From positions 2,728,001 to 2,792,000 of the forward strand of contig OY969912.1 in assembly GCA_963704505.1 (NCBI GenBank): a stretch of DNA of 64,000 nucleotides, read 5' to 3'. Positions 24,127-32,811 of the stretch are shown here, one piece after another; position 1 is the stretch's first letter, and the number at the start of each line of letters is the position of its first letter. The notes beneath the pieces were generated by a model. It had not been told where the DNA came from, ran no database searches, and saw only the letters and a list, made by a program, of their open reading frames with translations. The DNA is from VRUE01 sp963704505. Its GTDB lineage: Bacteria > Actinomycetota > Thermoleophilia > Solirubrobacterales > 70-9. A program made the position numbers and the translations under genes.

Positions 24127-25365
24127 ATGACAGTTGCGACACTCGACATCGAGCGGATCCGCGCCTCCTTCCCGGCGCTCGACCGCGAGGTCAACGGGAA
24201 GCCCGTCGCCTACCTCGACAGCGGCGCGAGCTCGCAGCGTGTGCTCGCCTCGATCCAGGCGCTCGACCGCTACGAGCGCTCCCACCATTCGAACGTCCAC
24301 CGCGGCTCCCACACTCTTTCGGCGGAGGCGACCGCCGCCTACGAGGGGGCTCGGGCGACGATCGCCGACCACATCGGCGCCGGCGACCGCCGCGAGGTGG
24401 TCTTCGTCCGCAACGCGACCGAGGCGATCAACCTGGTCGCCAGGGCCTGGGGCGACGCCAACGTCGGCGCGGGCGACCGGATCCTGCTCACCGAGATGGA
24501 GCACCACTCGAACGTCGTCCCCTGGCAGCAGCTGGCCGAGCGGGTCGGCGCCGAGATCGACTGGCTGCCGATCCGCGACGACGGCACCCTCGACATGGAC
24601 GCTCTGCCCGCGCTGCTGGACCGGGGCCCGAAGCTGGTCGGCGTCGCCCACGTCTCCAACGTCCTCGGCACCGAGAGCCCGCTGGCGGAGATCTCGCGCC
24701 TGGCACATGACGCCGGAGCCCTGGTCCTCGCCGACGGCGCCCAGTCGGCGCCGAAGATGGGGCTCGACATGGCCGAGCTCGGGGTCGATTTCTACGCGAT
24801 CACGGGCCACAAGCTCTACGGGCCCACCGGGGTCGGCATCCTCTGGGCACGGCTTGACCTGCTCCGCGAGATGCCGCCGTTCCTCGGCGGCGGCTCGATG
24901 ATCCGCAAGGTGACCAAGGACGGCGTCACCTTTGCCGACCCGCCGGCGCGCTTCGAGGCCGGCACGCCGGCGATCGCCCAGGCGGTCGGCATGGCCGCGG
25001 CGCTGCGCTGGCTCGACGGCGTCGGCATGGAGGCGGTGCGCGACCACGAGCAGGAGATCGCCGACTACGCCCTGGAGAAGGTCACCGAGGTGCCGGGCCT
25101 GCGGGTCTTCGGCCCGCCTCGGGAGGCCAGGCGCCTCGGCCCCGTCTCCTTCGAGCTGGAGGGGATCCATGCGCACGACGTCGCCGAGATCCTCGACCGT
25201 CACGGTGTCGCCGTCCGCGCCGGCCACCATTGCGCCCAGCCGCTGATGGAGCGGCTCGGCGTTCCCGCGACCGCTCGCGCAAGCTTCGGGATCTACACGA
25301 CCGAGGAGGAGATCGACCGTCTGGTCGAGGGCCTCCATGATGCGCGCCGCGTCTTCGAGCTCTAG
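24127..25365 (+). CDS. sufS: Cysteine desulfurase SufS
   Basis: A 412-residue group II desulfurase. PLP is held by K229 in ITGHKLYGPTG; the persulfide cysteine is C369 in RAGHHCAQPLM. HHSNVHRG and ARFEAGTP are family markers. It mobilises sulfur from cysteine for SufU/SufB. ATG 24127 is preceded by a G-rich ribosome site; an in-frame ATG at 24085 adds 14 residues without homology. 52 nt separate it from sufC, so the two are probably one transcript. Confidence 0.93.
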   Translation: MTVATLDIERIRASFPALDREVNGKPVAYLDSGASSQRVLASIQALDRYERSHHSNVHRGSHTLSAEATAAYEGARATIADHIGAGDRREVVFVRNATEAINLVARAWGDANVGAGDRILLTEMEHHSNVVPWQQLAERVGAEIDWLPIRDDGTLDMDALPALLDRGPKLVGVAHVSNVLGTESPLAEISRLAHDAGALVLADGAQSAPKMGLDMAELGVDFYAITGHKLYGPTGVGILWARLDLLREMPPFLGGGSMIRKVTKDGVTFADPPARFEAGTPAIAQAVGMAAALRWLDGVGMEAVRDHEQEIADYALEKVTEVPGLRVFGPPREARRLGPVSFELEGIHAHDVAEILDRHGVAVRAGHHCAQPLMERLGVPATARASFGIYTTEEEIDRLVEGLHDARRVFEL

Positions 25366-25433
25366 CTGGCGAATCTCATCAAGTTCGCCATGCGATCCAC
25401 GGCCAACGTGATGGGCTGGCTCTAACGACAGGC

Positions 25434-26177
25434 CTAGCGGCCGGGGGACCCGGCCGGCGGAGTGCCGTGCGGCGGCTGCGGGCCCCAGCTGACCCTGCCG
25501 TCGTCGCCCGTGATCGGGATCGAGGGGCCGCCCATCGCCGGGGTGTCGAGTGTGGTGTCGGCGACCGCCTTGACCCTCGCCAGGACCTCGCGCGCCGCGC
25601 TCTTCTCGCCCTGGTAGCCCCAGTCGTGGCGGTCGGCGGTGAGGCCGGTCGCGTCGATGCCGGCGGAGTCGGCGAGATAGAGCGCCCTCGGCATGTGAAA
25701 GCCCTGGGTGACGACGACGGCGCTCTGGACATGGAAGATGCCGCGCGCCCGGACCATCGTCTGCCAGGTGTCGAGGCCGGCGTGGTCCTCGAAGATGACC
25801 CGCGGCGGGACACCGTCGGCGACGAGCTGCTTGCGCATCGTGTCGGGCTCGTCATAGGCCCAGGTGTGATGGTCGCCGGAGACCAGGATCCGCTTGACCT
25901 TGCCGGCGTGCCAGAGCTGGGCGGCGCGGCTGACCCGTTCGCCGAGCATTACGCTCATCTTGCCGTCGGGCTGGACGAGAGCCCCGGGAACGATCGCCAC
26001 CTCGGCGGGCGGCACGTCGGCGACGTCGGCGGTCGCGTCGCCATTGACGCTGAGCACCACGAAGGCGTTGGCGAGGCCGACTACCGCGATGCCGAGGGCG
26101 CCGCAGAAGAGCGCCGCCTTGGTCAGCCGCGGCCAACGCCGCAACGGGTACGTCAGCTTGCGAAAGGGCCCCCGCAC
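25434..26177 (-). CDS. SanA/YdcF (DUF218) family membrane-anchored protein
   Basis: A 247-residue protein with a basic N-terminus, one membrane helix (AALFCGALGIAVVGLANAFVV), then the DUF218 core: AIVPGALVQPDGKMSVMLGERV, RILVSGDHH, VTQGFHMPRALYLADSAGI. The family includes SanA (vancomycin exclusion) and ElyC (envelope polymer metabolism). GTG 26177 is preferred over TTG 26183 because TACGGT lies 7 nt upstream of it. It is inserted in reverse orientation between sufS and sufU. Its Pro/Gly-rich C-terminus is not conserved. Confidence 0.8.
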   Translation of the reverse strand: MRGPFRKLTYPLRRWPRLTKAALFCGALGIAVVGLANAFVVLSVNGDATADVADVPPAEVAIVPGALVQPDGKMSVMLGERVSRAAQLWHAGKVKRILVSGDHHTWAYDEPDTMRKQLVADGVPPRVIFEDHAGLDTWQTMVRARGIFHVQSAVVVTQGFHMPRALYLADSAGIDATGLTADRHDWGYQGEKSAAREVLARVKAVADTTLDTPAMGGPSIPITGDDGRVSWGPQPPHGTPPAGSPGR

Positions 26178-26184
26178 GGGCAAA

Positions 26185-26216
26185 ACCGTAGCAAGGCAAG
26201 GCGGGTCCGCTAGCCT
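26185..26216. promoter_or_regulatory. Divergent leaderless-type promoters for the SanA-like gene and sufU
   Basis: On the minus strand TACGGT (26190-26185) lies 7 nt before GTG 26177. On plus, TAGCCT (26211-26216) lies 7 nt before ATG 26224. The two -10 elements are only 20 nt apart. Confidence 0.5.
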
Positions 26217-26223
26217 CGAAGAG

Positions 26224-26655
26224 ATGGACGAGCTATACCGCGATCAGATCCTCGAGCACTACAAGCGGCCTCATAACTTCGGCCGCCTCGAGGACCCCGA
26301 CCTCGAGTTCGAGGACACGAACCCGCTCTGCGGCGACGAGCAGCACGTGACCATCCGCCTCGACGATCAGGGCAAGGTCGCGGAGATCGCCTTCGACGGC
26401 AAGGGCTGCGCGATCTCGACCGCTGCGACCTCCCTGCTCACCGACGAGCTCGCCGGGAAGACGCGCGAGGAGGTCCTCCACCTGCCCAAGGAGTACGTCC
26501 TCGAGCTGCTCGGCATCGACATCTCCGCGACCCGGATGAAGTGCGCGATGCTCGGCCTCAAGGTCGTCAAGAGCGCCAGCCTCGGCCAGCCTGCCGAATG
26601 GGAGGACGAGGGTCGGGCCGGCGACCCCTCCGAAGCGGTCGCCGACCCCGGTTAG
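26224..26655 (+). CDS. sufU: SufU zinc-dependent sulfurtransferase
   Basis: A 143-residue SufU. The zinc/active-site residues are visible: C36 and D38 in NPLCGDE, C62 in GKGCAIS and C107 in MKCAML. It accepts sulfur from SufS and delivers it to SufB. It starts at ATG 26224 with its own promoter (TAGCCT, spacing 7), so it is not strictly part of a sufCS transcript. The C-terminal tail is acidic and unconserved. Confidence 0.92.
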   Translation: MDELYRDQILEHYKRPHNFGRLEDPDLEFEDTNPLCGDEQHVTIRLDDQGKVAEIAFDGKGCAISTAATSLLTDELAGKTREEVLHLPKEYVLELLGIDISATRMKCAMLGLKVVKSASLGQPAEWEDEGRAGDPSEAVADPG

Positions 26656-26664
26656 ACAGAGCGC

Positions 26665-27462
26665 TCAGGCGTTCTCTTCACCCATCTCGTTGAGGGCGAT
26701 GACCGCGAAGCCGGCGCCGTGGGGATCGGTGAGGATCGCGAAGCGGCCGAAGGGGATATCGATCGGCTCCATCATCACGCTGCCGCCGCTCGCCTTCGCC
26801 GCCTCGACCGTGGCGTCCGCGTCGTCGACCGCGAAATAGACCTGCCAGTGGGGCGGGATCTCCGCCGGGACGTCGCGCGCCTCGAGGTCGAGGACCCCGC
26901 CGACCGGACGGTCGCCATCGGGCACGATCATCGCGTAGGGCTCCTCGCCGGGCGTCGACTCGTCGAACTTCCAGGCGAAGACGGCGCCGTAGAAGTCCTT
27001 GGCGCCGGCGAAGTCGCGGGTGTTCAGCTCGTTCCAGGCGATCGCGCCTGTCTCGTTGACCAGCGCCGCACCCGGGAAGCTGCCCGCCTGCCAGATCCCG
27101 AAGAAGGCACCGCCCGGGTCGCTGAAGACCGCCATCCGCCCGAGGTCGAGGACGTCCATCGGCTCGACGATCGCGTTACCGCCGGCCTCCTTGACCGCTG
27201 CCGTGGTGGCGTCGGCGTCGCCGACTGCGATGTAGGTCCGCCAGGCCGGCGGCTGGCCCTCCTCCATCAGCGGCATCATCCCGGCGACGTCGCTGCCGTC
27301 CTTGGTCGCGCGGCGGTAACCGCCGGTCTGCTCGGGGTTCTCGGAAGGCGGCACCTCCCAGCCCAGCAGGGCCGAATAGAACTCGACCGACGCATCGATG
27401 TCCGGGGTTCCGAGGTCCACCCAGCTCGGGGTCCCGGACTCGTAACTCGTTCTCTTGCTCAT
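26665..27462 (-). CDS. Two-domain VOC (glyoxalase/bleomycin-resistance) family protein
   Basis: A 265-residue protein of two VOC domains (about 10-125 and 135-262): PSWVDLGTPDIDASVEFYSALLGWEV then IAWNELNTRDFAGAKDFYGAVFAWKF. It resembles the CFP32-like hydroxylase/glyoxalase group of actinobacteria. Substrate unknown. ATG 27462 has GGAGAAG upstream. It lies antisense between sufU and the rieske gene. Confidence 0.82.
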   Translation of the reverse strand: MSKRTSYESGTPSWVDLGTPDIDASVEFYSALLGWEVPPSENPEQTGGYRRATKDGSDVAGMMPLMEEGQPPAWRTYIAVGDADATTAAVKEAGGNAIVEPMDVLDLGRMAVFSDPGGAFFGIWQAGSFPGAALVNETGAIAWNELNTRDFAGAKDFYGAVFAWKFDESTPGEEPYAMIVPDGDRPVGGVLDLEARDVPAEIPPHWQVYFAVDDADATVEAAKASGGSVMMEPIDIPFGRFAILTDPHGAGFAVIALNEMGEENA

Positions 27463-27563
27463 CCGCTTCTCCTCTGCTCGAAGGTTTCGACGGATCCTCC
27501 CACCTGGCCGGCGGTCCGGGTCAAGACGCTGTTACCCGGCGGCCGGTCTGGCCCGGCCGCTAA

Positions 27564-27586
27564 AATCCGACCCAGGAAGTAGGATT
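27564..27586 (+). promoter_or_regulatory. IscR/Rrf2-like operator and -10 of the rieske-sufBD operon
   Basis: AATCCGAC, a 7-nt spacer and GTAGGATT form 8-nt inverted arms with one mismatch; the right arm contains TAGGAT (27580-27585) as -10. Arm sequence, spacer length and overlap with the -10 match the site at rrf2. Confidence 0.6.
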
Positions 27587-27605
27587 AAGTCTCGATTCGC
27601 ACTAT

Positions 27606-27959
27606 TTGTTTGCTGAGCACCCCGTCCTCTTGTCAGACACCGCTGGAACATCCGTCTCCGTCTGCCCGCTCGCCGAGCTGGAGCCCGGCGCCATGCGCCT
27701 GGTCGAGCACGACGGGGCGAAGATCGGCGTCTTCAACTGCGACGGGACGCTGTACGCGATCGAGGATCGCTGCTCCCACGACGACGGGCCGCTCGCCGAG
27801 GGCGAGTTCGACGCATCGACCTGCACGGTCGAGTGCCCGCGACACGGTTCCCTCTTTGACCTGACCACCGGCAGGCCCAAGACGCTCCCCGCCTATGCTC
27901 CGGTGCGCACGTTCCCGGTCACCATCGAGGACGACACCATCATCCTGGAGGTCGAATAA
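27606..27959 (+). CDS. Rieske-type [2Fe-2S] ferredoxin in the suf cluster
   Basis: A 117-residue soluble Rieske domain. Cluster ligands are C56 and H58 in RCSHDDGPL and C77 and H80 in ECPRHGSLFDL. Such ferredoxins occur within actinobacterial suf operons and may supply electrons for cluster assembly; this is unproven. The start is uncertain: TTG 27606 or TTG 27630, neither with a clear ribosome site. The transcript probably starts near 27593. sufB follows after 3 nt. Confidence 0.85.
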   Translation: MFAEHPVLLSDTAGTSVSVCPLAELEPGAMRLVEHDGAKIGVFNCDGTLYAIEDRCSHDDGPLAEGEFDASTCTVECPRHGSLFDLTTGRPKTLPAYAPVRTFPVTIEDDTIILEVE

Positions 27960-27962
27960 GCC

Positions 27963-29396
27963 ATGGCAACGCCAGAGGCAGTCGCAGAGAAAAGAGAGCT
28001 TGCCGGCATCAACGCCGACTACAAGGAGAAGTTCGGCTTCCACGATTCCGAGACCGGCTACGCCTACAAGGCGCCGAAGGGGCTCAGCCGCGAGGTGGTC
28101 GAATCGATCTCCGAGTACAAGGACGAGCCGCAGTGGATGCGTGACTTCCGGCTCAAGGCGCTCGAGCACTTCTACTCGCGCCCGACCCCGGCCTGGGGCG
28201 GGAACCTCGGGCAGATCGACTTCGACGACATCCACTACTTCGTCCGCGCCTCGGAAAAGAACAGCCGCGACTGGAGCGAGGTCCCGGACGACATCAAAAA
28301 CACCTTCGACCGGCTCGGCATACCCGAGGCGGAGCGCAAATTCCTCTCCGGGGTCGGCGCCCAGTACGAGTCGGAGGTCGTCTACCACCAGGTCAACGAG
28401 AAGCTCGAGGCGCAGGGCGTGATCTTCACCGACATGGACACAGCGCTGCGCGAGCACGAGGACCTGGTCCGCGAGCACTGGGCGACGATCATCCCGGCGA
28501 ACGACAACAAACTGGCGGCGCTCAACTCGGCCGTCTGGTCGGGCGGCTCGTTCGTCTACGTCCCGGCCGGGGTCAAGGTCGAGATGCCCCTGCAGGCCTA
28601 CTTCCGGATCAACACCGAGAACATGGGCCAGTTCGAGCGGACGCTGATCATCTGCGAGGAGGGCGCCGACGTCCACTACATCGAGGGCTGCACCGCGCCG
28701 GTCTACTCGACCGACTCGCTGCATTCCGCGGTGGTCGAGATCGTCGCCAAGAAGAGCTCTCGCGTCCGCTACACGACAGTCCAGAACTGGTCACAGAACG
28801 TCTTCAACCTGGTCACCAAGCGCGCGGTTGCCCATGAGAAGGCGACGATGGAGTGGGTCGACTGCAACCTGGGTTCGAAACTGACGATGAAGTACCCGTC
28901 GATCTACCTGCTCGGCGAGGAAGCCCACGGCGAGATCCTCTCGATCGCCTTCGCCGGCAAGGGCCAGCACCAGGACGCCGGCGGCAAGATCATCCACGCC
29001 GCGCCCCGCACCTCGTCCTCGATCTTCTCCAAGTCGATTTCCAAGGACGGCGGCCGGGCCACGTACCGAGGCCTGCTCGAAGTCGCCGACGGAGCCAGCG
29101 AATCCCGCTCGAAGGTCGTCTGCGACGCGCTGCTCCTCGACGAGGACTCGCGTTCGGACACCTACCCGACGATCCGGATCGACGAGAACGACGCCGACGT
29201 CGGCCACGAGGCGACCGTCTCGAAAATCGGCGACGAGCAGCTCTTCTATCTCGAGAGCCGCGGGCTCGACGAGGAGGAGGCCTCGAAGATGATCGTCAAC
29301 GGCTTCATCGAGCCGGTCACCAAAGAGCTGCCGATGGAGTACGCGGTCGAGCTCAACCGGCTGATCGAGCTGCAGATGGAGGGCTCGATTGGCTGA
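27963..29396 (+). CDS. sufB: Fe-S cluster assembly protein SufB
   Basis: A 477-residue SufB with the usual markers SGGSFVYVPAGVKVEMPLQAYFRIN, HYIEGCTAPVY (the cysteine on the SufU-SufB sulfur path), MEWVDCNLGSKLTMKYP and the C-terminal GFIEPVTKELPMEYAVELNRLIELQMEGSIG. It is the scaffold subunit on which clusters form with SufC and SufD. ATG 27963 lies 3 nt after the rieske stop. The end overlaps the sufD start by 8 nt. Confidence 0.95.
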   Translation: MATPEAVAEKRELAGINADYKEKFGFHDSETGYAYKAPKGLSREVVESISEYKDEPQWMRDFRLKALEHFYSRPTPAWGGNLGQIDFDDIHYFVRASEKNSRDWSEVPDDIKNTFDRLGIPEAERKFLSGVGAQYESEVVYHQVNEKLEAQGVIFTDMDTALREHEDLVREHWATIIPANDNKLAALNSAVWSGGSFVYVPAGVKVEMPLQAYFRINTENMGQFERTLIICEEGADVHYIEGCTAPVYSTDSLHSAVVEIVAKKSSRVRYTTVQNWSQNVFNLVTKRAVAHEKATMEWVDCNLGSKLTMKYPSIYLLGEEAHGEILSIAFAGKGQHQDAGGKIIHAAPRTSSSIFSKSISKDGGRATYRGLLEVADGASESRSKVVCDALLLDEDSRSDTYPTIRIDENDADVGHEATVSKIGDEQLFYLESRGLDEEEASKMIVNGFIEPVTKELPMEYAVELNRLIELQMEGSIG

Positions 29397-30549
29397 GGTC
29401 GCGACCGAACCGACCTGGCTTTCCGAGAGGCGCCAAAAGGGCGCCTCTCTCGCGGAAGAGCTCCCCCTCCCCGACCACAAGTCGAAGGGCTGGGAATTCA
29501 CCGATCTCTCGAAGCTCGAGATCGACTCCTACTCGCCGGTCGACGCCGGTGCCTCGATCGAGGGCGCCGAGGGCGCGACCGTGCTGCCCCTGGCCGAGGC
29601 GCTCGAGTCCCACGAGGAGCTGCTGCGCGAGCACCTCGGGTCGCTGGTGCCGAGCGAGGACCCTTTCGTCGCCCGTAACGAGGCGGGCTGGCGCGACGGA
29701 GTCCTCGTGCATGTCCCCCGTGGGGTCACGGTAGCCGACCCGATCAAGGTCGAGCTGCCGCTCGACGAGAACGGCGGCGCCGTCGCCTGGCGGACGTTGA
29801 TCGTGCTCGAGGAGGGCGCCGAGGCTGAGGTCTGGGAGCACACCGCCTCGCGGAGCGACGAGACCGAGGCGCTGCTCAACTCCGTGGTCGAGCTGCGCGT
29901 GGGGCAGGCTGCGACGCTGCGCTACGTCAGCACCCAAGACATCTCCGAGGCCTCGTGGATTTTCTCCACCCAGCGGGCCGAGGTCGAGCGCGACGCGCGG
30001 CTCGACTGGACCGCACTCGGCTTCGGCTCGTCGCGCGGCAAGGTGCGGATGGAGACGAAGCTCGCGGGGCCCGGCTCGGAGGCACGGGTCACGGGCGGCT
30101 ACGCGAGCGGTCCCGGCCAGCACCTCGACTACGACACGACCCAGGAGCACGCGGCGCCCAACACGTTCTCCGACCTGGCCTTCCGCGGTGTCCTCGCCGC
30201 CGGCTCGACCGCGGTCTGGCGCGGCATGATCCGCGTCGACCCCGGCGCCCAGGGCACCGATGCCTTCCAGGAGTGCCGCAACCTCCTCCTCTCGCCCGAG
30301 GCCCACGCCGACGCGATCCCGGGTCTCGAGATCGAAGCCGACGACGTGCGCTGCACCCATGCCGCCGCCGTCGCCCAGATCGACAAGGAGCAGCTCTTCT
30401 ACCTGACCTCCCGCGGGCTGGATCCCGCCGCGGCAAAGAGCGTGATCATCGAGGGATTCCTCGAGTCGCTGGTCGAACGGCTGGCAGAGGGCCCGGTCCG
30501 AGACGAGATCTCCGCGGCACTCGAGAAGCGGCTGAGCGAGATTCTCTAG
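29389..30549 (+). CDS. sufD: Fe-S cluster assembly protein SufD
   Basis: A 386-residue SufD paralogue of SufB: LPDHKSKGWEFTDLSKL near the N-terminus, HVPRGVTVADPIKVELP and C-terminal QLFYLTSRGLDPAAAKSVIIEGFLESLVERL. It pairs with SufB and SufC. The start is TTG 29389 inside the last codons of sufB, with GGAGGG upstream. It is the last gene of the rieske-sufBD operon; a long inverted repeat follows. Confidence 0.93.
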   Translation: MAEVATEPTWLSERRQKGASLAEELPLPDHKSKGWEFTDLSKLEIDSYSPVDAGASIEGAEGATVLPLAEALESHEELLREHLGSLVPSEDPFVARNEAGWRDGVLVHVPRGVTVADPIKVELPLDENGGAVAWRTLIVLEEGAEAEVWEHTASRSDETEALLNSVVELRVGQAATLRYVSTQDISEASWIFSTQRAEVERDARLDWTALGFGSSRGKVRMETKLAGPGSEARVTGGYASGPGQHLDYDTTQEHAAPNTFSDLAFRGVLAAGSTAVWRGMIRVDPGAQGTDAFQECRNLLLSPEAHADAIPGLEIEADDVRCTHAAAVAQIDKEQLFYLTSRGLDPAAAKSVIIEGFLESLVERLAEGPVRDEISAALEKRLSEIL

Positions 30550-30574
30550 CGGTCGCGCGGCGGGGCCTGCCCTA

Positions 30575-30633
30575 GGAGGGAGGGGGGCCTGCGGGCGGGC
30601 CTAACTGGGTCCGTTCTCGGCCCCCCTCCCTCC
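30575..30633 (+). terminator. Long inverted repeat after sufD, terminator-like
   Basis: GGAGGGAGGGGGGCC (30575-30589) is exactly complementary to GGCCCCCCTCCCTCC (30619-30633), giving a 15-bp stem with a 29-nt loop. There is no T run, so it may terminate poorly or act through RNA stability. G runs could also form a quadruplex. Confidence 0.5.
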
Positions 30634-30652
30634 CACGCCACCCCCCGCAGTG

Positions 30653-30773
30653 AGGTCAGAGATTCTCGGGTGACCTGAAGCAATCGGCGATTCGAACGCA
30701 CTTCTTCCCGCATACCGGGCATAAGTGCGTTCAGGTCGCAGTTGTTCCCGCATAGCGAGAAGAACTGCGACCT
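30653..30773. repeat. Tandem array of three inverted repeats with similar loop sequences
   Basis: Hairpin A (30653-30676) has arms AGGTCA/TGACCT. Hairpin B (30694-30732) has arms GAACGCACTT/AAGTGCGTTC. Hairpin C (30733-30773) has arms AGGTCGCAGTT/AACTGCGACCT. B and C abut directly, and both contain TTCCCGCATA at the same place near the tip; pairing continues inward, giving 19-nt arms with few mismatches. This resembles a REP/BIME-like element or a regulatory RNA. The following 30774-30949 holds no gene I can support. Confidence 0.6.
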
Positions 30774-30949
30774 CATCCTCCAGCGGCCGGGGTACTTGGC
30801 CGGGACCACCGATCAGCGAACGTCACGATCTGATTCTTCGTGAGCGGCGCCCAGTTGCCACCTGGCCGCCGCCCCCGGACGCGAAGCGGAGGAGGCGGCG
30901 GTGTATGGCGAAGCGGAAAGCGCGGCGGCTGAGCCCTTGCCCCTCGCAC

Positions 30950-32353
30950 CTATCCGTTGGCCACCGACAGCAGATACAGGCCGAAGCAGGTGAAGGCGAC
31001 CATCACGGCCAGCATCCAGTACTGGGAGCGGGCGGCCTCTCGGTAATCGCCCCACCAGGCCGTCGCCCGATCATGGGCAAGGGTCAGGCCGGCGACGTGG
31101 CCGATCACCAGGGACCCGACCTGGACGTACCAGATCGCGTTGGCACTGAGGATGCGGAAGTTGACGCCGGCCGACGCGGTGCCGAAGAGGTCGGTCGTCG
31201 CGGTGCCCAGCGGGTCGGACAGCAGGTAGGTGAACTGGGCCTGCTCCTGGTAGACGAAGAGGCTGAAGTAGTGGGCGACCAGGTAGGCGAAAGCGATCGG
31301 GATCAGCGTGTGAGCGAAGCCCGAGCGCAGTTTGGTGAAGCTGGGTGCCCCTTTCACCCCGGCCATGCCCCTGACCCCGATCAGGTAGACGAGGGTTACG
31401 CCGACCAGGGTGAGGAGGACGAAAAGCGAGTCGGAGACATGGACCGCGGTCGCCGCGTTGGCGCCGGCGTCCTCGAAGCGCTTGATCGTGCTTCCGAGGG
31501 CGCTTTTGTAGACACCCTCCTGGGCGCCGTCGAAGCTCGTGGTCGAGATCGAGGCGATCACCACGGCCAGTGAGCCGGGGACCGTCGCCCACTTGGTGGC
31601 GGCCGAGAGCGGCCGTCTCCTGCCCAGGCGACCGTCGCGCACGCCGAGGAAGCCGAGCCGCGAGAACATCCCGAAGTAGACCGAGAAGATCTCGCCGCGT
31701 TCGCACCACTCCTCGGCGCCGAAGAGCGCCATCATCACCATCGAGTAGACGGTGTAGAAGAGCGCCGCCATCCCGGCGGCGTGCGGCGCCAGGCCGACCG
31801 AGACGCCGCCGCTGGTCCCATAGACGATCTCCAGCCAGACGACCGCCACCAGGCCGGCGGCGGCCGGCCAACGGCCGAGCGCCTCCGGGTAGGTGAAGTG
31901 TGCGCTGCGCTGTCCGGCGACCGCCTTGAAGGTGCCACCCACGGCACGCCCGATCGCCCGCCATGGGTTGAACGGCTTGAAGACGTTGCCGAAGATGACG
32001 CTGAACAGCGGGAACCCGAGCCAGGCGGTGACGAAGAGGAAGGTGATCGAGAAATTCCGATCCGGGGCTTCCGTGCCGTGCAGCCCGGCGTAGATGGAGA
32101 GCCCGAGCAGGAACACCCCGACCAGGCCGCAGAGGACCTGGGCGGGGAGGCCGAGCAGGGAGCGTGAGAGCCAGGCTCCCAGGGCTCGCCAGCGTTCGTC
32201 CTCGAAGCGGGGCTCGCGCCACGCCGCCGAGAGCGCGAAGAAGGAGACGATCAGGACGATCGACGCCCCCCAGGCGAAAAGCCACGCCGGGATCGGCAGG
32301 TCTTTGCGCGCGACCAGCGCGTGCGCGACCGGCAACGCGTCGAGCAGGCTCAT
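30950..32353 (-). CDS. Polytopic membrane protein of unknown function
   Basis: A 467-residue protein with roughly 11-12 membrane helices, for example AWLFAWGASIVLIVSFFALSAA, LPAQVLCGLVGVFLLGLSIYAGL and WYVQVGSLVIGHVAGLTLAH. I do not recognise a family. Histidines and aromatics in membrane segments (YLVAHYFSLFVYQEQAQFTYLLSDPLG; SLVIGHVAGLTLAHDRAT) could bind metal or quinone, but this is speculation. ATG 32353 overlaps the cupredoxin gene stop (ATGA), so the two are translationally coupled. It is the last gene of a five-gene operon. Confidence 0.75.
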   Translation of the reverse strand: MSLLDALPVAHALVARKDLPIPAWLFAWGASIVLIVSFFALSAAWREPRFEDERWRALGAWLSRSLLGLPAQVLCGLVGVFLLGLSIYAGLHGTEAPDRNFSITFLFVTAWLGFPLFSVIFGNVFKPFNPWRAIGRAVGGTFKAVAGQRSAHFTYPEALGRWPAAAGLVAVVWLEIVYGTSGGVSVGLAPHAAGMAALFYTVYSMVMMALFGAEEWCERGEIFSVYFGMFSRLGFLGVRDGRLGRRRPLSAATKWATVPGSLAVVIASISTTSFDGAQEGVYKSALGSTIKRFEDAGANAATAVHVSDSLFVLLTLVGVTLVYLIGVRGMAGVKGAPSFTKLRSGFAHTLIPIAFAYLVAHYFSLFVYQEQAQFTYLLSDPLGTATTDLFGTASAGVNFRILSANAIWYVQVGSLVIGHVAGLTLAHDRATAWWGDYREAARSQYWMLAVMVAFTCFGLYLLSVANG

Positions 32354-32727
32354 GGGTTGACCGTCAGTTCGATGATCTGTTCTTTACGGCCCTCCAGCTC
32401 CGCCTCGAAGACCCCTTCGATGGTCGCCGGGAAGTCGAATGTCACCGAACCGCCTGCCTTGACGTCCTTCATGATGTCGTAGCCGTGCATGTGGACCTCG
32501 TCGCTGACGTCGGAGTCCACCGTGAAGAGGATCTGTTCGCCCTCGTTGTAGGTCAGCTGGCGGATGCCGCCGACCGGCTTTCCGTTCTTGACGACGATCG
32601 TCTGCAGTTTTCCGCCGTCGGTGTTTGTGGCCTTGTCGCTGTTGTCGCTCTTCAGAACGACCAGCAGGATGATGGCGACGGCGATCACGCCCATCGCCAC
32701 CACGGCGCGCACAGATTTCGAATTCAC
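32350..32727 (-). CDS. Membrane-anchored cupredoxin-like protein
   Basis: A 125-residue protein with an N-terminal anchor (VRAVVAMGVIAVAIILLVVL) and an extracytoplasmic domain LTYNEGEQILFTVDSDVSDEVHMHGYDIMKDV...GVFEAELEGRKEQIIELTV, the pattern of EfeO-type cupredoxins; HMHGYD may hold a metal. GTG 32727 is chosen over ATG 32745 because AAAGGAG lies 5 nt before the GTG. Coupled to the polytopic membrane protein downstream, suggesting a joint metal or redox function. Confidence 0.75.
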   Translation of the reverse strand: MNSKSVRAVVAMGVIAVAIILLVVLKSDNSDKATNTDGGKLQTIVVKNGKPVGGIRQLTYNEGEQILFTVDSDVSDEVHMHGYDIMKDVKAGGSVTFDFPATIEGVFEAELEGRKEQIIELTVNP

Positions 32728-32811
32728 GATTGCTCCTTTGCTCATGGCAGGCCGCGGGCGCGGCCGTGCCGAGGAAGGCCGCGGCCGATTCGGGCGCGGC
32801 GAGAGAGTGGG

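Noticed and set aside
24085..24127. Upstream ATG giving SufS 14 extra residues
   Set aside because: No homology in the extension and no ribosome site; ATG 24127 has a G-rich ribosome site and begins the usual SufS N-terminus.
30725..31573. Plus-strand open frame over the hairpin block and the membrane-protein gene
   Set aside because: It starts inside the structured repeat and runs antisense to a gene with clear membrane helices; no coding character.
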